This document shows, piece by piece, positions 1 to 7,065 of a DNA stretch of 26,288 nucleotides. The notes below the pieces were generated by a model, which saw only the letters and a list, made by a program, of their open reading frames with translations, had not been told where the DNA came from and ran no database searches. The position numbers and the translations under genes were made by a program. Within the stretch, counting starts at the first letter, position 1. The number at the start of each line of letters is the position of its first letter. Source of the DNA: Fidelibacterota bacterium (GTDB taxonomy: Bacteria > Marinisomatota > Marinisomatia > Marinisomatales > UBA1611); assembly GCA_002722105.1 (NCBI GenBank), contig PBKF01000031.1, positions 18,594-44,881 on the forward strand, in the 5' to 3' direction.

Positions 1-90
1 TTAGGTCGATCATTAAGTGCTGGAATTTATATATATGCAATACAGGTCGGAGATTTTAGACAGGTTAAAAAGATGATTCTTTTGAAATAA
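1..90 (+). CDS. C-terminal end of a T9SS-sorted secreted protein (partial)
   Basis: Frame 1 is open from the first base to a TAA at 88-90 and encodes 29 residues. They end in S-A-G-I-Y-I-Y, a short strand, and a final K-K-M-I-L-L-K. This is the last part of the Por-type/T9SS type A C-terminal sorting domain, and the same ending pattern (G-x-Y-F-x plus K/R-M-I-L-L-K/R) is seen in the two complete cargo proteins in this window. The parent protein would be exported by Sec, carried across the outer membrane by T9SS and trimmed there. Only the tail is present, so the functional domain cannot be known. Confidence 0.75.
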   Translation, partial: LGRSLSAGIYIYAIQVGDFRQVKKMILLK

Positions 91-177
91 TAGTATAAAT
101 CTGATGATTGTGACTAAATGGATTGTAAATGATTGTATGTATTTCTATATTAAATTAACTAAACCATTCAATGAATC

Positions 178-645
178 ATGAAAGTAACTATAAGAATCCT
201 ATTTATAATTCCGATTGTTTTATTTAGTCAACAAAGCAACAAAAAAAATAAAATAAATACCGATGACGTCAATAAACGTCTAAATATTGCTGTACAAAGT
301 GGCCTTATTACACAGAAACAGGCTGATAAAAGATTAGAAACTTATTTAGAAAAGACAAAAAGCGGAGATAGAAAGAATAATATTGAACACCGTTTTAAAA
401 GATTGGGACTTGATAATATTCAAGAGATTAAATCAAAATTGAAAGATAACAATATAACTGATAGTCAATTAGAAATGGTGTTACCTGTTATGCTCCGACT
501 CATACATATTTTGAAAGATCAGGGGAAGGATTCTTCATCCTATCCAAGAATTACACAACATTTGGAAAATAAGATTGGACTTACAGACGTTCAGATTAAA
601 CACGTTTTAAAATATTCTCATATGTTAGCCAGGCGTTTACGGTGA
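178..645 (+). CDS. small exported protein of unknown function
   Basis: This encodes 155 residues from an ATG. The first 17 or so residues (M-K-V-T-I-R then I-L-F-I-I-P-I-V-L-F-S) form a plausible Sec signal peptide, with cleavage near S17/Q18. The rest is charged and mostly helical, rich in Lys, Asn and Ile, and has no cysteines. One stretch (about residues 35-55, 'SGLITQKQADKRLE') resembles the short helical repeats of exported calcium-sensor-like or hypothetical proteins, but no named family is recognised. It lies 87 bp after the preceding cargo gene and 84 bp before the next gene, so it may be transcribed alone. The coding call rests on the signal peptide and clean length. Function is unknown. 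Confidence 0.6.
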   Translation: MKVTIRILFIIPIVLFSQQSNKKNKINTDDVNKRLNIAVQSGLITQKQADKRLETYLEKTKSGDRKNNIEHRFKRLGLDNIQEIKSKLKDNNITDSQLEMVLPVMLRLIHILKDQGKDSSSYPRITQHLENKIGLTDVQIKHVLKYSHMLARRLR

Positions 646-654
646 ACTAATCCC

Positions 655-681
655 AGTAATAATAAAATTAATTACTTTTTT
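655..681 (+). terminator. weak candidate terminator
   Basis: A 6-bp inverted repeat (AGTAAT at 655-660, ATTACT at 671-676) is followed directly by a T run (676-681), 10 bp after the stop of the small exported protein. The stem is almost all A/T and the loop is 10 nt, so this could be chance in AT-rich DNA. Confidence 0.25.
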
Positions 682-729
682 AAATAGTGGGAAAATTATA
701 TCAAAGGATAATTTTTATATATTTATTTT

Positions 730-1191
730 GTGAATAAGAATGATCTCTTACTACTAGTTTTTTTTTCTCATATCGGTTGTGGTGCCGGGTTGAGTGTAAT
801 TGACGAAAAAAAATTAATTATTAGGGGTAGTCGAATGTACCAACCAAAGTTATTTAAATTTTTTGGTACTGAGAAACCTTACAATGGCGTTGCAATCAAA
901 TATTTTGAAAGGGATGGTAAATCAATAGGAAAGGAATGCGAAGGGAATTATAAAAATGGTCGAAGAGATGGTGTATGGACATATTATTACGAGCCTGTCC
1001 AAAAAATTATTAAAGAAGGTATAAAGGAAGCAGAAGGTCCTTATCGAATAGGTTATCGTGATGGATACTGGACTTACTGGTATCCGAACGGTATTAAAAA
1101 AGAAGAAGGAGAATTTAAATATCGTGAAAGAATTGGTAAATGGAAATACTATGATGAAAGTGGCAAGATTATTTTTGTCCGAGAATTTTAA
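730..1191 (+). CDS. YwqK/MORN_2-type repeat protein, probably exported
   Basis: This encodes 153 residues from a GTG start; the nearest internal Met (residue 36) would remove the hydrophobic N-terminus. Residues 6-16 are hydrophobic and followed by Cys17 (H-I-G-C), a poor but possible lipoprotein site. Residues 45-150 contain at least three copies of the MORN_2/YwqK pattern: G-x-Y-K-N-G-R-R-D-G-V-W-T-Y-Y near 77-90, then Y-R-D-G-Y-W-T-Y-W-Y-P-N-G, then R-I-G-K-W-K-Y-Y-D-E-S-G-K. This family is often labelled 'toxin-antitoxin system YwqK antitoxin', but no toxin gene is nearby, so that label should not be transferred. Such proteins usually sit at the cell envelope; the role here is unknown. 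Confidence 0.7.
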   Translation: MNKNDLLLLVFFSHIGCGAGLSVIDEKKLIIRGSRMYQPKLFKFFGTEKPYNGVAIKYFERDGKSIGKECEGNYKNGRRDGVWTYYYEPVQKIIKEGIKEAEGPYRIGYRDGYWTYWYPNGIKKEEGEFKYRERIGKWKYYDESGKIIFVREF

Positions 1192-1213
1192 TTTCTAAAA
1201 ATATTAATACTAA

Positions 1214-3427
1214 TTGATTTCTAATACGAAAAATATTTTCAAAACTATAATTATCATATTTTGTTTGATAATTAATAATTCATATTCTATGCCAGACCGT
1301 ATTTTGGGTGAGAATTTCAATATCAATGATAATCGTGAATCAGATCCAGATCTTTATTGGGAATGGGAAAATAATCCTCGGTGGCTGTCTGGAGTGGACT
1401 GGGGCGGAGCTACATTCAACGGTTACATTGGATATGGAGAAGAGTTCTTAGGATCTACTATATCTGCAGAAGATGCGATAGATGTTGAAATTCGATTTGA
1501 CAGTGAAGAGATAACACTTTGTCAAACCTTTCGCAGGGATTTAAGCTATCAAGCTTCTGGCGTAGGTGAGTTTAGAGGCTCAGCATGGGATATTTCAAAC
1601 CCGAGTAATCATCGGCGTTTGAATATCTGCTTTGTTGAATTTGATGATGGTACGGGCGAATCAGAGCCCAATCTTTTATGGGATCCTGATGATTCAAATA
1701 GTGGCAAGAGAGAGTATCTTTTAATTATGGAGAGTGATTATGATGGTACTGGTGAAACATATAATAATGATAATAATGGCACGACTGCGGATGTAATATA
1801 TGGATGGTGGCCACGCCTCCGTACAAATTATACCTTTTTTGAAACAGATCCAGCAATATTGCGGATCAGACTGGGATATATTACTAATTTTCAAACTTTA
1901 CCAGATGATGAAGAATTGTTCCTTACATGGGAATTTGAAGAGGGTGACATAGACCATTTCAAATTGTATTTTGGAGATACAGAACAACCAGACAGTTTAT
2001 TAACCATTATAGATGCTAATTCTCGCGAATATGTTCATTCAAATATTCCAAATGATGTAAAATTATTTTATCAACTCAAGGGTATTGATTACAATAATAC
2101 AGCTAAATATTCAAGTAATATAGTCTGGGGAAAACCCCATCCTATTTCTCATAATATGAACCTAATTGGCACCTGGAATCAAAGAGAAGATTATGGAGAT
2201 ATCTGGGGTTATACAGATGCAAATACTGGTACTGAATATGCACTAGTTTGTGCACGGGGAGAAGGTTTAAGCATTATTGATATTACTAATGAACCAATGG
2301 AAGTTGGATTTGTACCTTCATTGTCTACTGGTAACGATGCAAAAGATGTAAAGGTATATGAACATTATGCAATTTTGATAAAAGAAAGAGAACCTGCCCA
2401 GATAATTGATCTTTCTGATCCTACAAATCCAGATCAAGTAAGCACTATCCATTTTGGTAATTCTGTTGAAGACGGAGGAGCACATAATTGTTATATTGAT
2501 GGTAACTATCTTTATGTTGTAGGTCATGATGCTGGGGGTGTAGAGATATATGATATTTCTGTACCAGAAGATCCACTATGGGCAGGCCATTATTCTACTT
2601 ACTATTATCATGATATTTATGTAAAAGATGGTTTAGCGTATTCTGCTGCTATATACGGAGATGGTGTGGATATTTTAGATGTTTCAAACCCTGCAAACAT
2701 TCAATTATTAGCTAATTTTAATTACGAAGGCTCAGGTGCACATAATTGTTGGACAACGGAAGATGGAAACTATCTTTTGGTTGGTGATGAAATAGGTAAT
2801 GGAAACTGGATAAGAATATTTGATATTCAGGACTTTGAAAATATTAATATGGTATCAGAGTACATCGTGGATCAGGATGCAGTTGTACATAATTGTTATA
2901 TAAAAGATAATATTCTATATGTTGGACATTACACAGAAGGTGTTCGTATTGTTAATCTAACGGATCCTACAAATCCTGAAGAGATTGCATATTTTGATAC
3001 TTATTTACCACAGGAATATGGTATGAATGGATGCTGGTCTGTATATCCTTATTTTGAATCAGGGAAAATTATTGCATCAGATTTACAATCAGGGCTATTT
3101 GTTCTAGAGCATGAACCACAGATGAAAACTATTTCTGTGAATTCTCCGCAAAGTTTTTTACTTAAACAAAATTATCCTAATCCCTTCAACCCAAAAACAA
3201 AAATCGAATACGAACTAAATGTGACGGAATATATAGAATTATCTGTTTGGGATCTAAAAGGTCGGATGATCAAGCTGCTGGAGCGTCAATTAAAACCATC
3301 AGGCATTTATCATTATGAGTGGAACAGTGTAGATGAGAAGGGAAAAATGGTCCCTTCTGGAGTATATTTTATTAGAATAAGTTCAAAGAATTTTTCTCAA
3401 TCACGAAAAATGATCTTATTGAGATAA
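1214..3427 (+). CDS. secreted LVIVD-repeat (choice-of-anchor B type) protein with T9SS sorting domain
   Basis: This encodes 737 residues from a TTG start. Residues 1-25 are a signal peptide (K-N-I-F-K-T, then I-I-I-I-F-C-L-I-I). Residues 30-220 form an Asp/Trp-rich beta domain I do not recognise. Residues about 225-305 look like a fibronectin III-like domain. Residues about 310-640 are LVIVD beta-propeller repeats, with units such as 'GLSIIDITNEP', 'AQIIDLSDPTNP', 'VEIYDIS', 'VDILDVSNPANI' and 'VRIVNLTDPTNP'. Recurrent 'AHNC/VHNC' motifs are typical of choice-of-anchor B proteins. The T9SS type A sorting domain occupies residues 647-737 (NYPNPFNP at 653-660, ending R-K-M-I-L-L-R). It should be surface-exposed or released. 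Its stop lies 6 bp from the stop of the convergent TerB-like gene. Ligand or activity is unknown. Confidence 0.85.
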   Translation: MISNTKNIFKTIIIIFCLIINNSYSMPDRILGENFNINDNRESDPDLYWEWENNPRWLSGVDWGGATFNGYIGYGEEFLGSTISAEDAIDVEIRFDSEEITLCQTFRRDLSYQASGVGEFRGSAWDISNPSNHRRLNICFVEFDDGTGESEPNLLWDPDDSNSGKREYLLIMESDYDGTGETYNNDNNGTTADVIYGWWPRLRTNYTFFETDPAILRIRLGYITNFQTLPDDEELFLTWEFEEGDIDHFKLYFGDTEQPDSLLTIIDANSREYVHSNIPNDVKLFYQLKGIDYNNTAKYSSNIVWGKPHPISHNMNLIGTWNQREDYGDIWGYTDANTGTEYALVCARGEGLSIIDITNEPMEVGFVPSLSTGNDAKDVKVYEHYAILIKEREPAQIIDLSDPTNPDQVSTIHFGNSVEDGGAHNCYIDGNYLYVVGHDAGGVEIYDISVPEDPLWAGHYSTYYYHDIYVKDGLAYSAAIYGDGVDILDVSNPANIQLLANFNYEGSGAHNCWTTEDGNYLLVGDEIGNGNWIRIFDIQDFENINMVSEYIVDQDAVVHNCYIKDNILYVGHYTEGVRIVNLTDPTNPEEIAYFDTYLPQEYGMNGCWSVYPYFESGKIIASDLQSGLFVLEHEPQMKTISVNSPQSFLLKQNYPNPFNPKTKIEYELNVTEYIELSVWDLKGRMIKLLERQLKPSGIYHYEWNSVDEKGKMVPSGVYFIRISSKNFSQSRKMILLR

Positions 3428-3433
3428 TTTGGA

Positions 3434-3868
3434 CTATAAGTTTTCATTGATAGAAATTGTAATTCCCAATACAGATTCTACCTGTTTTGCTATTTCCATT
3501 TCAGAAGTCATTACAATTCCATCTGCTTCAATTAAATCTTTTATTTTGGGTTCTAATAGATTGATTTGTTCAAAAGATAATAATGTTTTTATACGATGAA
3601 GAATGGAATCAATATAATGAGTCATATCTGATTCAGGCTTTCTGTTCATTATAATATAAGCTTCTTGAAGAAATCGATCAGCACGGTCTTCAGAAAACTC
3701 CGGGAATAATTCTTCTATAGTATGCACCCAGGCTTCACGTTCTTCAAAATCTGTCTGTTTATCAGCTAATTGAATTGCAGCACAAAGATGAGTTACTGCT
3801 TCCAGAGGTGACATATTTTCAGGCTTGTTTATATTAGAATCTTTACTTTTTTTACTAAACCATCCCAT
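3434..3868 (-). CDS. TerB-like (tellurite-resistance/DjlA-N family) protein
   Basis: This encodes 144 residues starting M-G-W-F-S-K-K-S-K. After a short basic leader, the protein is all-helical with the TerB fold pattern. The first half has 'LCAAIQLADKQTDFEERE', and a second half-repeat near the C-terminus has 'LIEADGIVMTSEMEIAKQV', the A-D-G-x-x-x-x-x-E metal-binding-like motif of TerB/DjlA-N domains. The N-terminus is a small soluble leader with no signal peptide. The upstream in-frame ATG at 3883 is not preferred: a GGGAGA Shine-Dalgarno lies 7 nt before the ATG at 3868, which also overlaps the BolA stop as TAATG. The two genes should therefore be translationally coupled. TerB domains are linked to stress and membrane sensing; the exact role is unknown. 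Confidence 0.75.
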   Translation of the reverse strand: MGWFSKKSKDSNINKPENMSPLEAVTHLCAAIQLADKQTDFEEREAWVHTIEELFPEFSEDRADRFLQEAYIIMNRKPESDMTHYIDSILHRIKTLLSFEQINLLEPKIKDLIEADGIVMTSEMEIAKQVESVLGITISINENL

Positions 3869-4140
3869 TAGAGATTCTCCCATTCCATCTTTGTGTATGT
3901 TTTCATACTTAAGGCGTGAATTTCATGTTTCATCAATGCTCCCATTGCTTCATATACCTTTCGATGACGCTGGATCAATGTTTGACCTTCAAAATCATCT
4001 GATACAATAACGGCTTCTAAATGAAAGCCACCTTCATGTAGTTTGTGATTCAAATGCCTTCCTGTGAAATCTTTAACATTAAAGTGATTTAAATCGATAA
4101 TAGATTCTAGACGAGATCTCATTACCGATTCAATTGCCAT
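3868..4140 (-). CDS. bolA: BolA family protein
   Basis: This encodes 90 residues (M-A-I-E-S-V-M-R-S-R-L). BolA-fold hallmarks are clear: an N-terminal helix (R-L-E-S-I-I), a central 'HLNHKLHEGGFHLEAVIVSDDFEGQ', the conserved helix 'LIQRHRKVYEAMG', and the C-terminal strand 'EIHALSMKTYT' with the invariant His (H75). BolA proteins pair with monothiol glutaredoxins in iron-sulfur cluster handling and can act in stress-related regulation. A longer reading from 4176 would start inside the start codon of the divergent gene at 4175 and adds 12 residues not typical of BolA, so 4140 is chosen. The stop overlaps the start of the TerB-like gene (TAATG). No glutaredoxin gene lies in the window. Confidence 0.85.
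   Translation of the reverse strand: MAIESVMRSRLESIIDLNHFNVKDFTGRHLNHKLHEGGFHLEAVIVSDDFEGQTLIQRHRKVYEAMGALMKHEIHALSMKTYTKMEWENL
3876..3881 (-). promoter_or_regulatory. Shine-Dalgarno that decides the TerB-like start
   Basis: On the minus strand GGGAGA is followed by 7 nt and then ATG at 3868-3866. This makes 3868, which overlaps the BolA stop, a better start than the in-frame ATG at 3883 that lies upstream of the site. Confidence 0.6.
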
Positions 4141-4174
4141 TGTATTTCCGATTAAACTGTTAGAAGTTTCCTGC

Positions 4175-4561
4175 ATGTCCGATCCAAAGTTATTTGAATT
4201 AACTGAAAAAGATAAAGCACATTATCTTAAATTAATTGAAAAAATAGATCCCGTACATTCTCGCAAAATCACAACAGTTCTAGGCCAGAAAATATCAGGC
4301 ATGTTGGATGGCGGTAATCTTAATTCAGTGGAAGTTGCTTTAATTGATGAGATTTCCATGTTAATGGGTATATTAGAATTACATTCTGAATTGCCTGAGA
4401 GCGTTATTAAAAAAATCCTATTTGCAATGACATATTTTGTAGATGAATACGACGAGATACCGGATGTTATTCCAGATTATGGCTATTTAGATGATGTGAA
4501 GGTAGTAGAATGGGTTATCGATGATATTCGTGACCAGATACCTTCTATACCTCAATCATAG
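4175..4561 (+). CDS. DUF1232/YkvA-like protein
   Basis: This encodes 128 residues from an ATG. The C-terminal third (residues about 85-115) carries the DUF1232 pattern: a helix 'ILFAMTYFVDEYDEIPDVIPDYGYLDD', with the expected D-x-I-P-D-x-x-P-x-x-G-Y-L-D-D signature, then 'VVEWVIDDI'. In most family members the helix before I-P-D is hydrophobic and membrane-associated; here it is more acidic, suggesting a soluble variant. The N-terminal 80 residues are helical and family-specific. It is divergent to BolA, with 34 bp between the chosen starts, and convergent to the zinc-ribbon gene (1 bp between stops). Molecular function of DUF1232 is not established. Confidence 0.7.
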   Translation: MSDPKLFELTEKDKAHYLKLIEKIDPVHSRKITTVLGQKISGMLDGGNLNSVEVALIDEISMLMGILELHSELPESVIKKILFAMTYFVDEYDEIPDVIPDYGYLDDVKVVEWVIDDIRDQIPSIPQS

Positions 4562-4562
4562 A

Positions 4563-4787
4563 TTATTCTTCTTCATCAACAGAATATTCTGTACCATCTA
4601 AATCTTCTTCAGAGAACTGCCATTGACACGGCGGACACCACCACGGTTTACCATAATAGGTATCAAGGTTTGCTACCAACTCTAAATTTTGACTACACTT
4701 AGGACAATCCCTTTCTGTACCTTCTTCAGGCCACTTGTAGTCAGGCCTATATTTAAGACCACTATCAAAAGTATGATGTTTTTGCAT
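4563..4787 (-). CDS. small zinc-ribbon protein
   Basis: This encodes 74 residues. Two CxxC knuckles are visible, C28-P-K-C31 and C51-P-P-C54, separated by 19 residues with aromatic spacing (Y-Y-G-K-P-W-W), which fits a single structural zinc ribbon. The C-terminus is strongly acidic (E-E-D-L-D-G-T-E to D-E-E-E). It has no signal peptide, so it is cytosolic. It lies downstream of the PEGA-protein gene on the same strand with a 44-bp gap that contains a 12-bp palindrome. No Shine-Dalgarno is seen. Proteins of this size and shape may bind nucleic acid or act as adaptors; no specific family is recognised. Confidence 0.65.
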   Translation of the reverse strand: MQKHHTFDSGLKYRPDYKWPEEGTERDCPKCSQNLELVANLDTYYGKPWWCPPCQWQFSEEDLDGTEYSVDEEE

Positions 4788-4815
4788 ATTACAAAATTAC
4801 GGCTATATGAGTACG

Positions 4816-4827
4816 CATATGCATATG
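4816..4827. repeat. 12-bp perfect palindrome CATATGCATATG
   Basis: A perfect inverted repeat without spacer lies in the 44-bp gap between the PEGA-protein stop and the zinc-ribbon start, about 28 bp upstream of the latter. It could be an operator or a -10-like element. Alternating AT-rich palindromes also arise by chance, and no T run follows, so it does not look like a terminator. Confidence 0.4.
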
Positions 4828-4831
4828 ATAT

Positions 4832-5257
4832 TTAGAAAATTGAAAGCATAACAAATAACAAGACACCCACAAGTAATACACCAACATAATTTTGGATTTT
4901 CAACTCCTTTTCAAGTGTCTCAATTTGTGCAAGATAATGATCATAAAATAGAAATACTTCTAATGTGTCATTTTGGGCAACATACACACGCTTTATACCC
5001 TCATGTAAATTTTCTTTTACTTTATCATTTTGAATATCCGGTGGAATGTAACTCACTTCATGAAATCCCGGTAAAACTGGCACTGGCCCTTTTAATGGAT
5101 GTGAACCGACAAAATAGCCATCTACAAAAAAAGGAACGTTCATACTATCAGTTTTTATATCAAGAAATCCAAATTCTTGAATATCTCTGTTTTGCTGAGC
5201 AGAGTTGAAACTCATTGAAAAAATGCTTACAAGTAGTAATTGGAGAAAGAAATGCAT
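4832..5257 (-). CDS. exported PEGA-domain protein with C-terminal membrane anchor
   Basis: This encodes 141 residues from the ATG at 5257. Residues 1-20 are a signal peptide (F-F-L-Q-L-L-L-V-S-I-F, cleavage near S-A/Q-Q). Residues 29-75 match a PEGA-type beta domain: 'FGFLDIKTDSMNVPFFVDG', then 'GSHPLKGPVPVLPGFHEV'. This family of short surface domains is found attached to kinases and envelope proteins. Residues about 105-122 are a short coiled coil, and 123-141 a hydrophobic C-terminal anchor. A longer reading from 5383 would bury the signal peptide and overlap the opposite gene by 70 bp, so it is rejected. It is divergent to the TPR lipoprotein operon (56-bp gap) and likely lies in the periplasm tethered to the inner membrane. 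Function is unknown. Confidence 0.65.
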   Translation of the reverse strand: MHFFLQLLLVSIFSMSFNSAQQNRDIQEFGFLDIKTDSMNVPFFVDGYFVGSHPLKGPVPVLPGFHEVSYIPPDIQNDKVKENLHEGIKRVYVAQNDTLEVFLFYDHYLAQIETLEKELKIQNYVGVLLVGVLLFVMLSIF

Positions 5258-5313
5258 ACCACTCAAATTATTTTTATCTAACCCTGAAATCAAATAAGTA
5301 AATTTAGAGTCAA
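5258..5313. promoter_or_regulatory. divergent promoter region (inferred)
   Basis: This AT-rich 56-bp gap lies between two divergent starts and must hold or abut the promoters of the PEGA-protein gene (-) and of the long 5314-17498 operon (+). I do not see a convincing -35/-10 pair, so this is inferred from gene layout alone. Confidence 0.35.
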
Positions 5314-7065
5314 ATGAATTCCATATTTTTTTCAAAAACAGTCTTATTTGCGGTTGTTTTATTTGGTTTTGGTGGGTGTGCATACTTCAATACATTTTAC
5401 AACGCACAACAATATTTTGAAGAAGCTGAAAAAATACGTCTTCAGAAAGAAGGTGAGTCCATACCGATAACAGCTATGGATAAATACGGTAAAACTATTG
5501 AAAAATGTGAAAAGGTTTTACTGGATTATCCAGAAACAAGATTTAGGACAGAAGTTATCCTGCTAAAGGCAAAAGCACAATTTTATCGTAAAGATTATGA
5601 CCTTGCTATTTCTGATTTGAAAATAGTTACAGATGATGGGAATGAAAAACAAATAGGAGAAGCACAATATTGGCGAGCATTATGTAAATGGAAAAAGGGT
5701 AATTCTCAAACCGGAATTAATGAATTAACAAATTTACTAGAATCTTCAAAATCAGAACAGATTATATCACAATGCCATCTATATCTTGCTGAAATATTTC
5801 AGGAATTAAAAGACTCTGAACGAGCCATGATGCATTTGCAAGAAGGTGCTAAATTAGCTAAAAATAGAGATCAGAAAGGCGTTATCTACGTTCGTTTAGC
5901 GGAAATGGCATTCAATAGAGAAAAATTTGACATTGCAAAAAAAAGCTATGAGAATGTAATTGCTCACTCCTTATCAAAAGAGAAAATTGAAAACGCACAT
6001 CTTCAAATTTTAAAAATACTTAGAAATCAAAAAAATTATCGGTCAGCATCAAGAAAAATAAAAGGAATGCTAACAGATGATAAGTTCAAAAATATAGCAG
6101 GTAATTTAGAATTAGAATTAGTTCAGTTATATCGAGCTCAAGGTGAGGCTGCAGAAATTGAAACCAGATTGCAGTCTATTGTTAACGATTACCAACGTAC
6201 AACTGTATCTGCTGAAGCATATTATATGTTGGGTCAGATTTATACATCAAAAAAATGGGATTTAAATAAAGCAAAGGAATACTTTGATCTTGTAAGTAAA
6301 GAATCGAGTAGGTCACTTTTTGCGCCATTAGCAAAAAGTAGAAGTAAGGCCATTGATATGTATCAGAAAGCACTAACAGATCTTGATATTCATTCAAAAA
6401 TAGAAAGCCATGATACGATTTTACTTGAGCCAGAAAATGATTCTTTAATCGCAGGTGTATCTACAGATTTTCCAGACCGTACAGTAGCAGAACTTTATTA
6501 CCAATTAGCTGATTTAGAAGCATTTAGTTTTAATCGGTATGAACAGGGAATCCAGTTTCTGACTAAAATCATTTCAAACTTTCCTGAATCACCTTATCGA
6601 GTAAAATCCATGTTCACTATGGTTTTTATATATGAGAATATGGGTGATACGCTCAAGGCAATAGACGCAAAAGAAATTATATTAAAGACCTATCCAAATT
6701 CAGAATATGCCGCATATTTGTCTGGTAGCCTAGAAATAGAAGTAAAAGAGCAGGAAAAGCTTTTTGAGAAAGCAGAATCTCAAATAACTGATAATCCAGA
6801 TAATGCGGTACAGCTTTTTAAGGAATTAATTAGAATTGATAAGAAAAGCGATCTGGCAGTTTCGGCAGCCTATACTATTAGCTATCACTATGATCACTCA
6901 GCAAAAATCGATAGTGCCATAAAATATTACAGCTGGATTCAAGAGAATCATCCCAGATCAGACCAATCAATCCAAGCCGAAAAAAGAATGCAAAACTTGC
7001 AGTTAGCAATGAGCATAATTGAAACTGAATCTGACTCTACAGCTATTATTCAGGAAGAAAATTGA
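5314..7065 (+). CDS. TPR lipoprotein, SprE/PorW-like
   Basis: This encodes 583 residues. The N-terminal hydrophobic segment ends in G-F-G-G-C22, a lipoprotein cleavage site, followed by A-Y-F-N-T-F-Y-N-A. That motif begins many FCB-group TPR lipoproteins and resembles the start of the gliding/T9SS lipoprotein SprE/PorW. The remainder is TPR/BamD-like helical hairpins: 'YGKTIEKCEKVLLDYPETRF', a copy near residue 410-440 ('GIQFLTKIISNFPESPYR'), one with 'AIDAKEIILKTYPNSEYA', and a last one ending 'SIQAEKRMQNLQ'. It is probably anchored in the outer-membrane inner leaflet. It is the first gene of the long operon, and its stop overlaps the next start (TTGA). The link to T9SS is inferred; a generic tol-pal/BamD-type TPR lipoprotein is the alternative. 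Confidence 0.7.
   Translation: MNSIFFSKTVLFAVVLFGFGGCAYFNTFYNAQQYFEEAEKIRLQKEGESIPITAMDKYGKTIEKCEKVLLDYPETRFRTEVILLKAKAQFYRKDYDLAISDLKIVTDDGNEKQIGEAQYWRALCKWKKGNSQTGINELTNLLESSKSEQIISQCHLYLAEIFQELKDSERAMMHLQEGAKLAKNRDQKGVIYVRLAEMAFNREKFDIAKKSYENVIAHSLSKEKIENAHLQILKILRNQKNYRSASRKIKGMLTDDKFKNIAGNLELELVQLYRAQGEAAEIETRLQSIVNDYQRTTVSAEAYYMLGQIYTSKKWDLNKAKEYFDLVSKESSRSLFAPLAKSRSKAIDMYQKALTDLDIHSKIESHDTILLEPENDSLIAGVSTDFPDRTVAELYYQLADLEAFSFNRYEQGIQFLTKIISNFPESPYRVKSMFTMVFIYENMGDTLKAIDAKEIILKTYPNSEYAAYLSGSLEIEVKEQEKLFEKAESQITDNPDNAVQLFKELIRIDKKSDLAVSAAYTISYHYDHSAKIDSAIKYYSWIQENHPRSDQSIQAEKRMQNLQLAMSIIETESDSTAIIQEEN

Noticed and set aside
655..681. Strong terminator after the small exported protein
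   Set aside because: The stem is only 6 bp and nearly all A/T; kept only as a low-confidence feature.
730..1191. Antitoxin of a toxin-antitoxin pair
   Set aside because: The label comes only from the family name; no toxin-like partner is adjacent, and the protein appears exported.
3868..4176. Longer BolA start at 4176
   Set aside because: Its start codon would overlap the start codon of the divergent gene at 4175, and the 12 extra residues are not typical of BolA.
4832..5383. Longer start for the PEGA protein (183 residues from 5383)
   Set aside because: It would overlap the opposite lipoprotein gene by 70 bp and put 42 polar residues before an obvious signal peptide.
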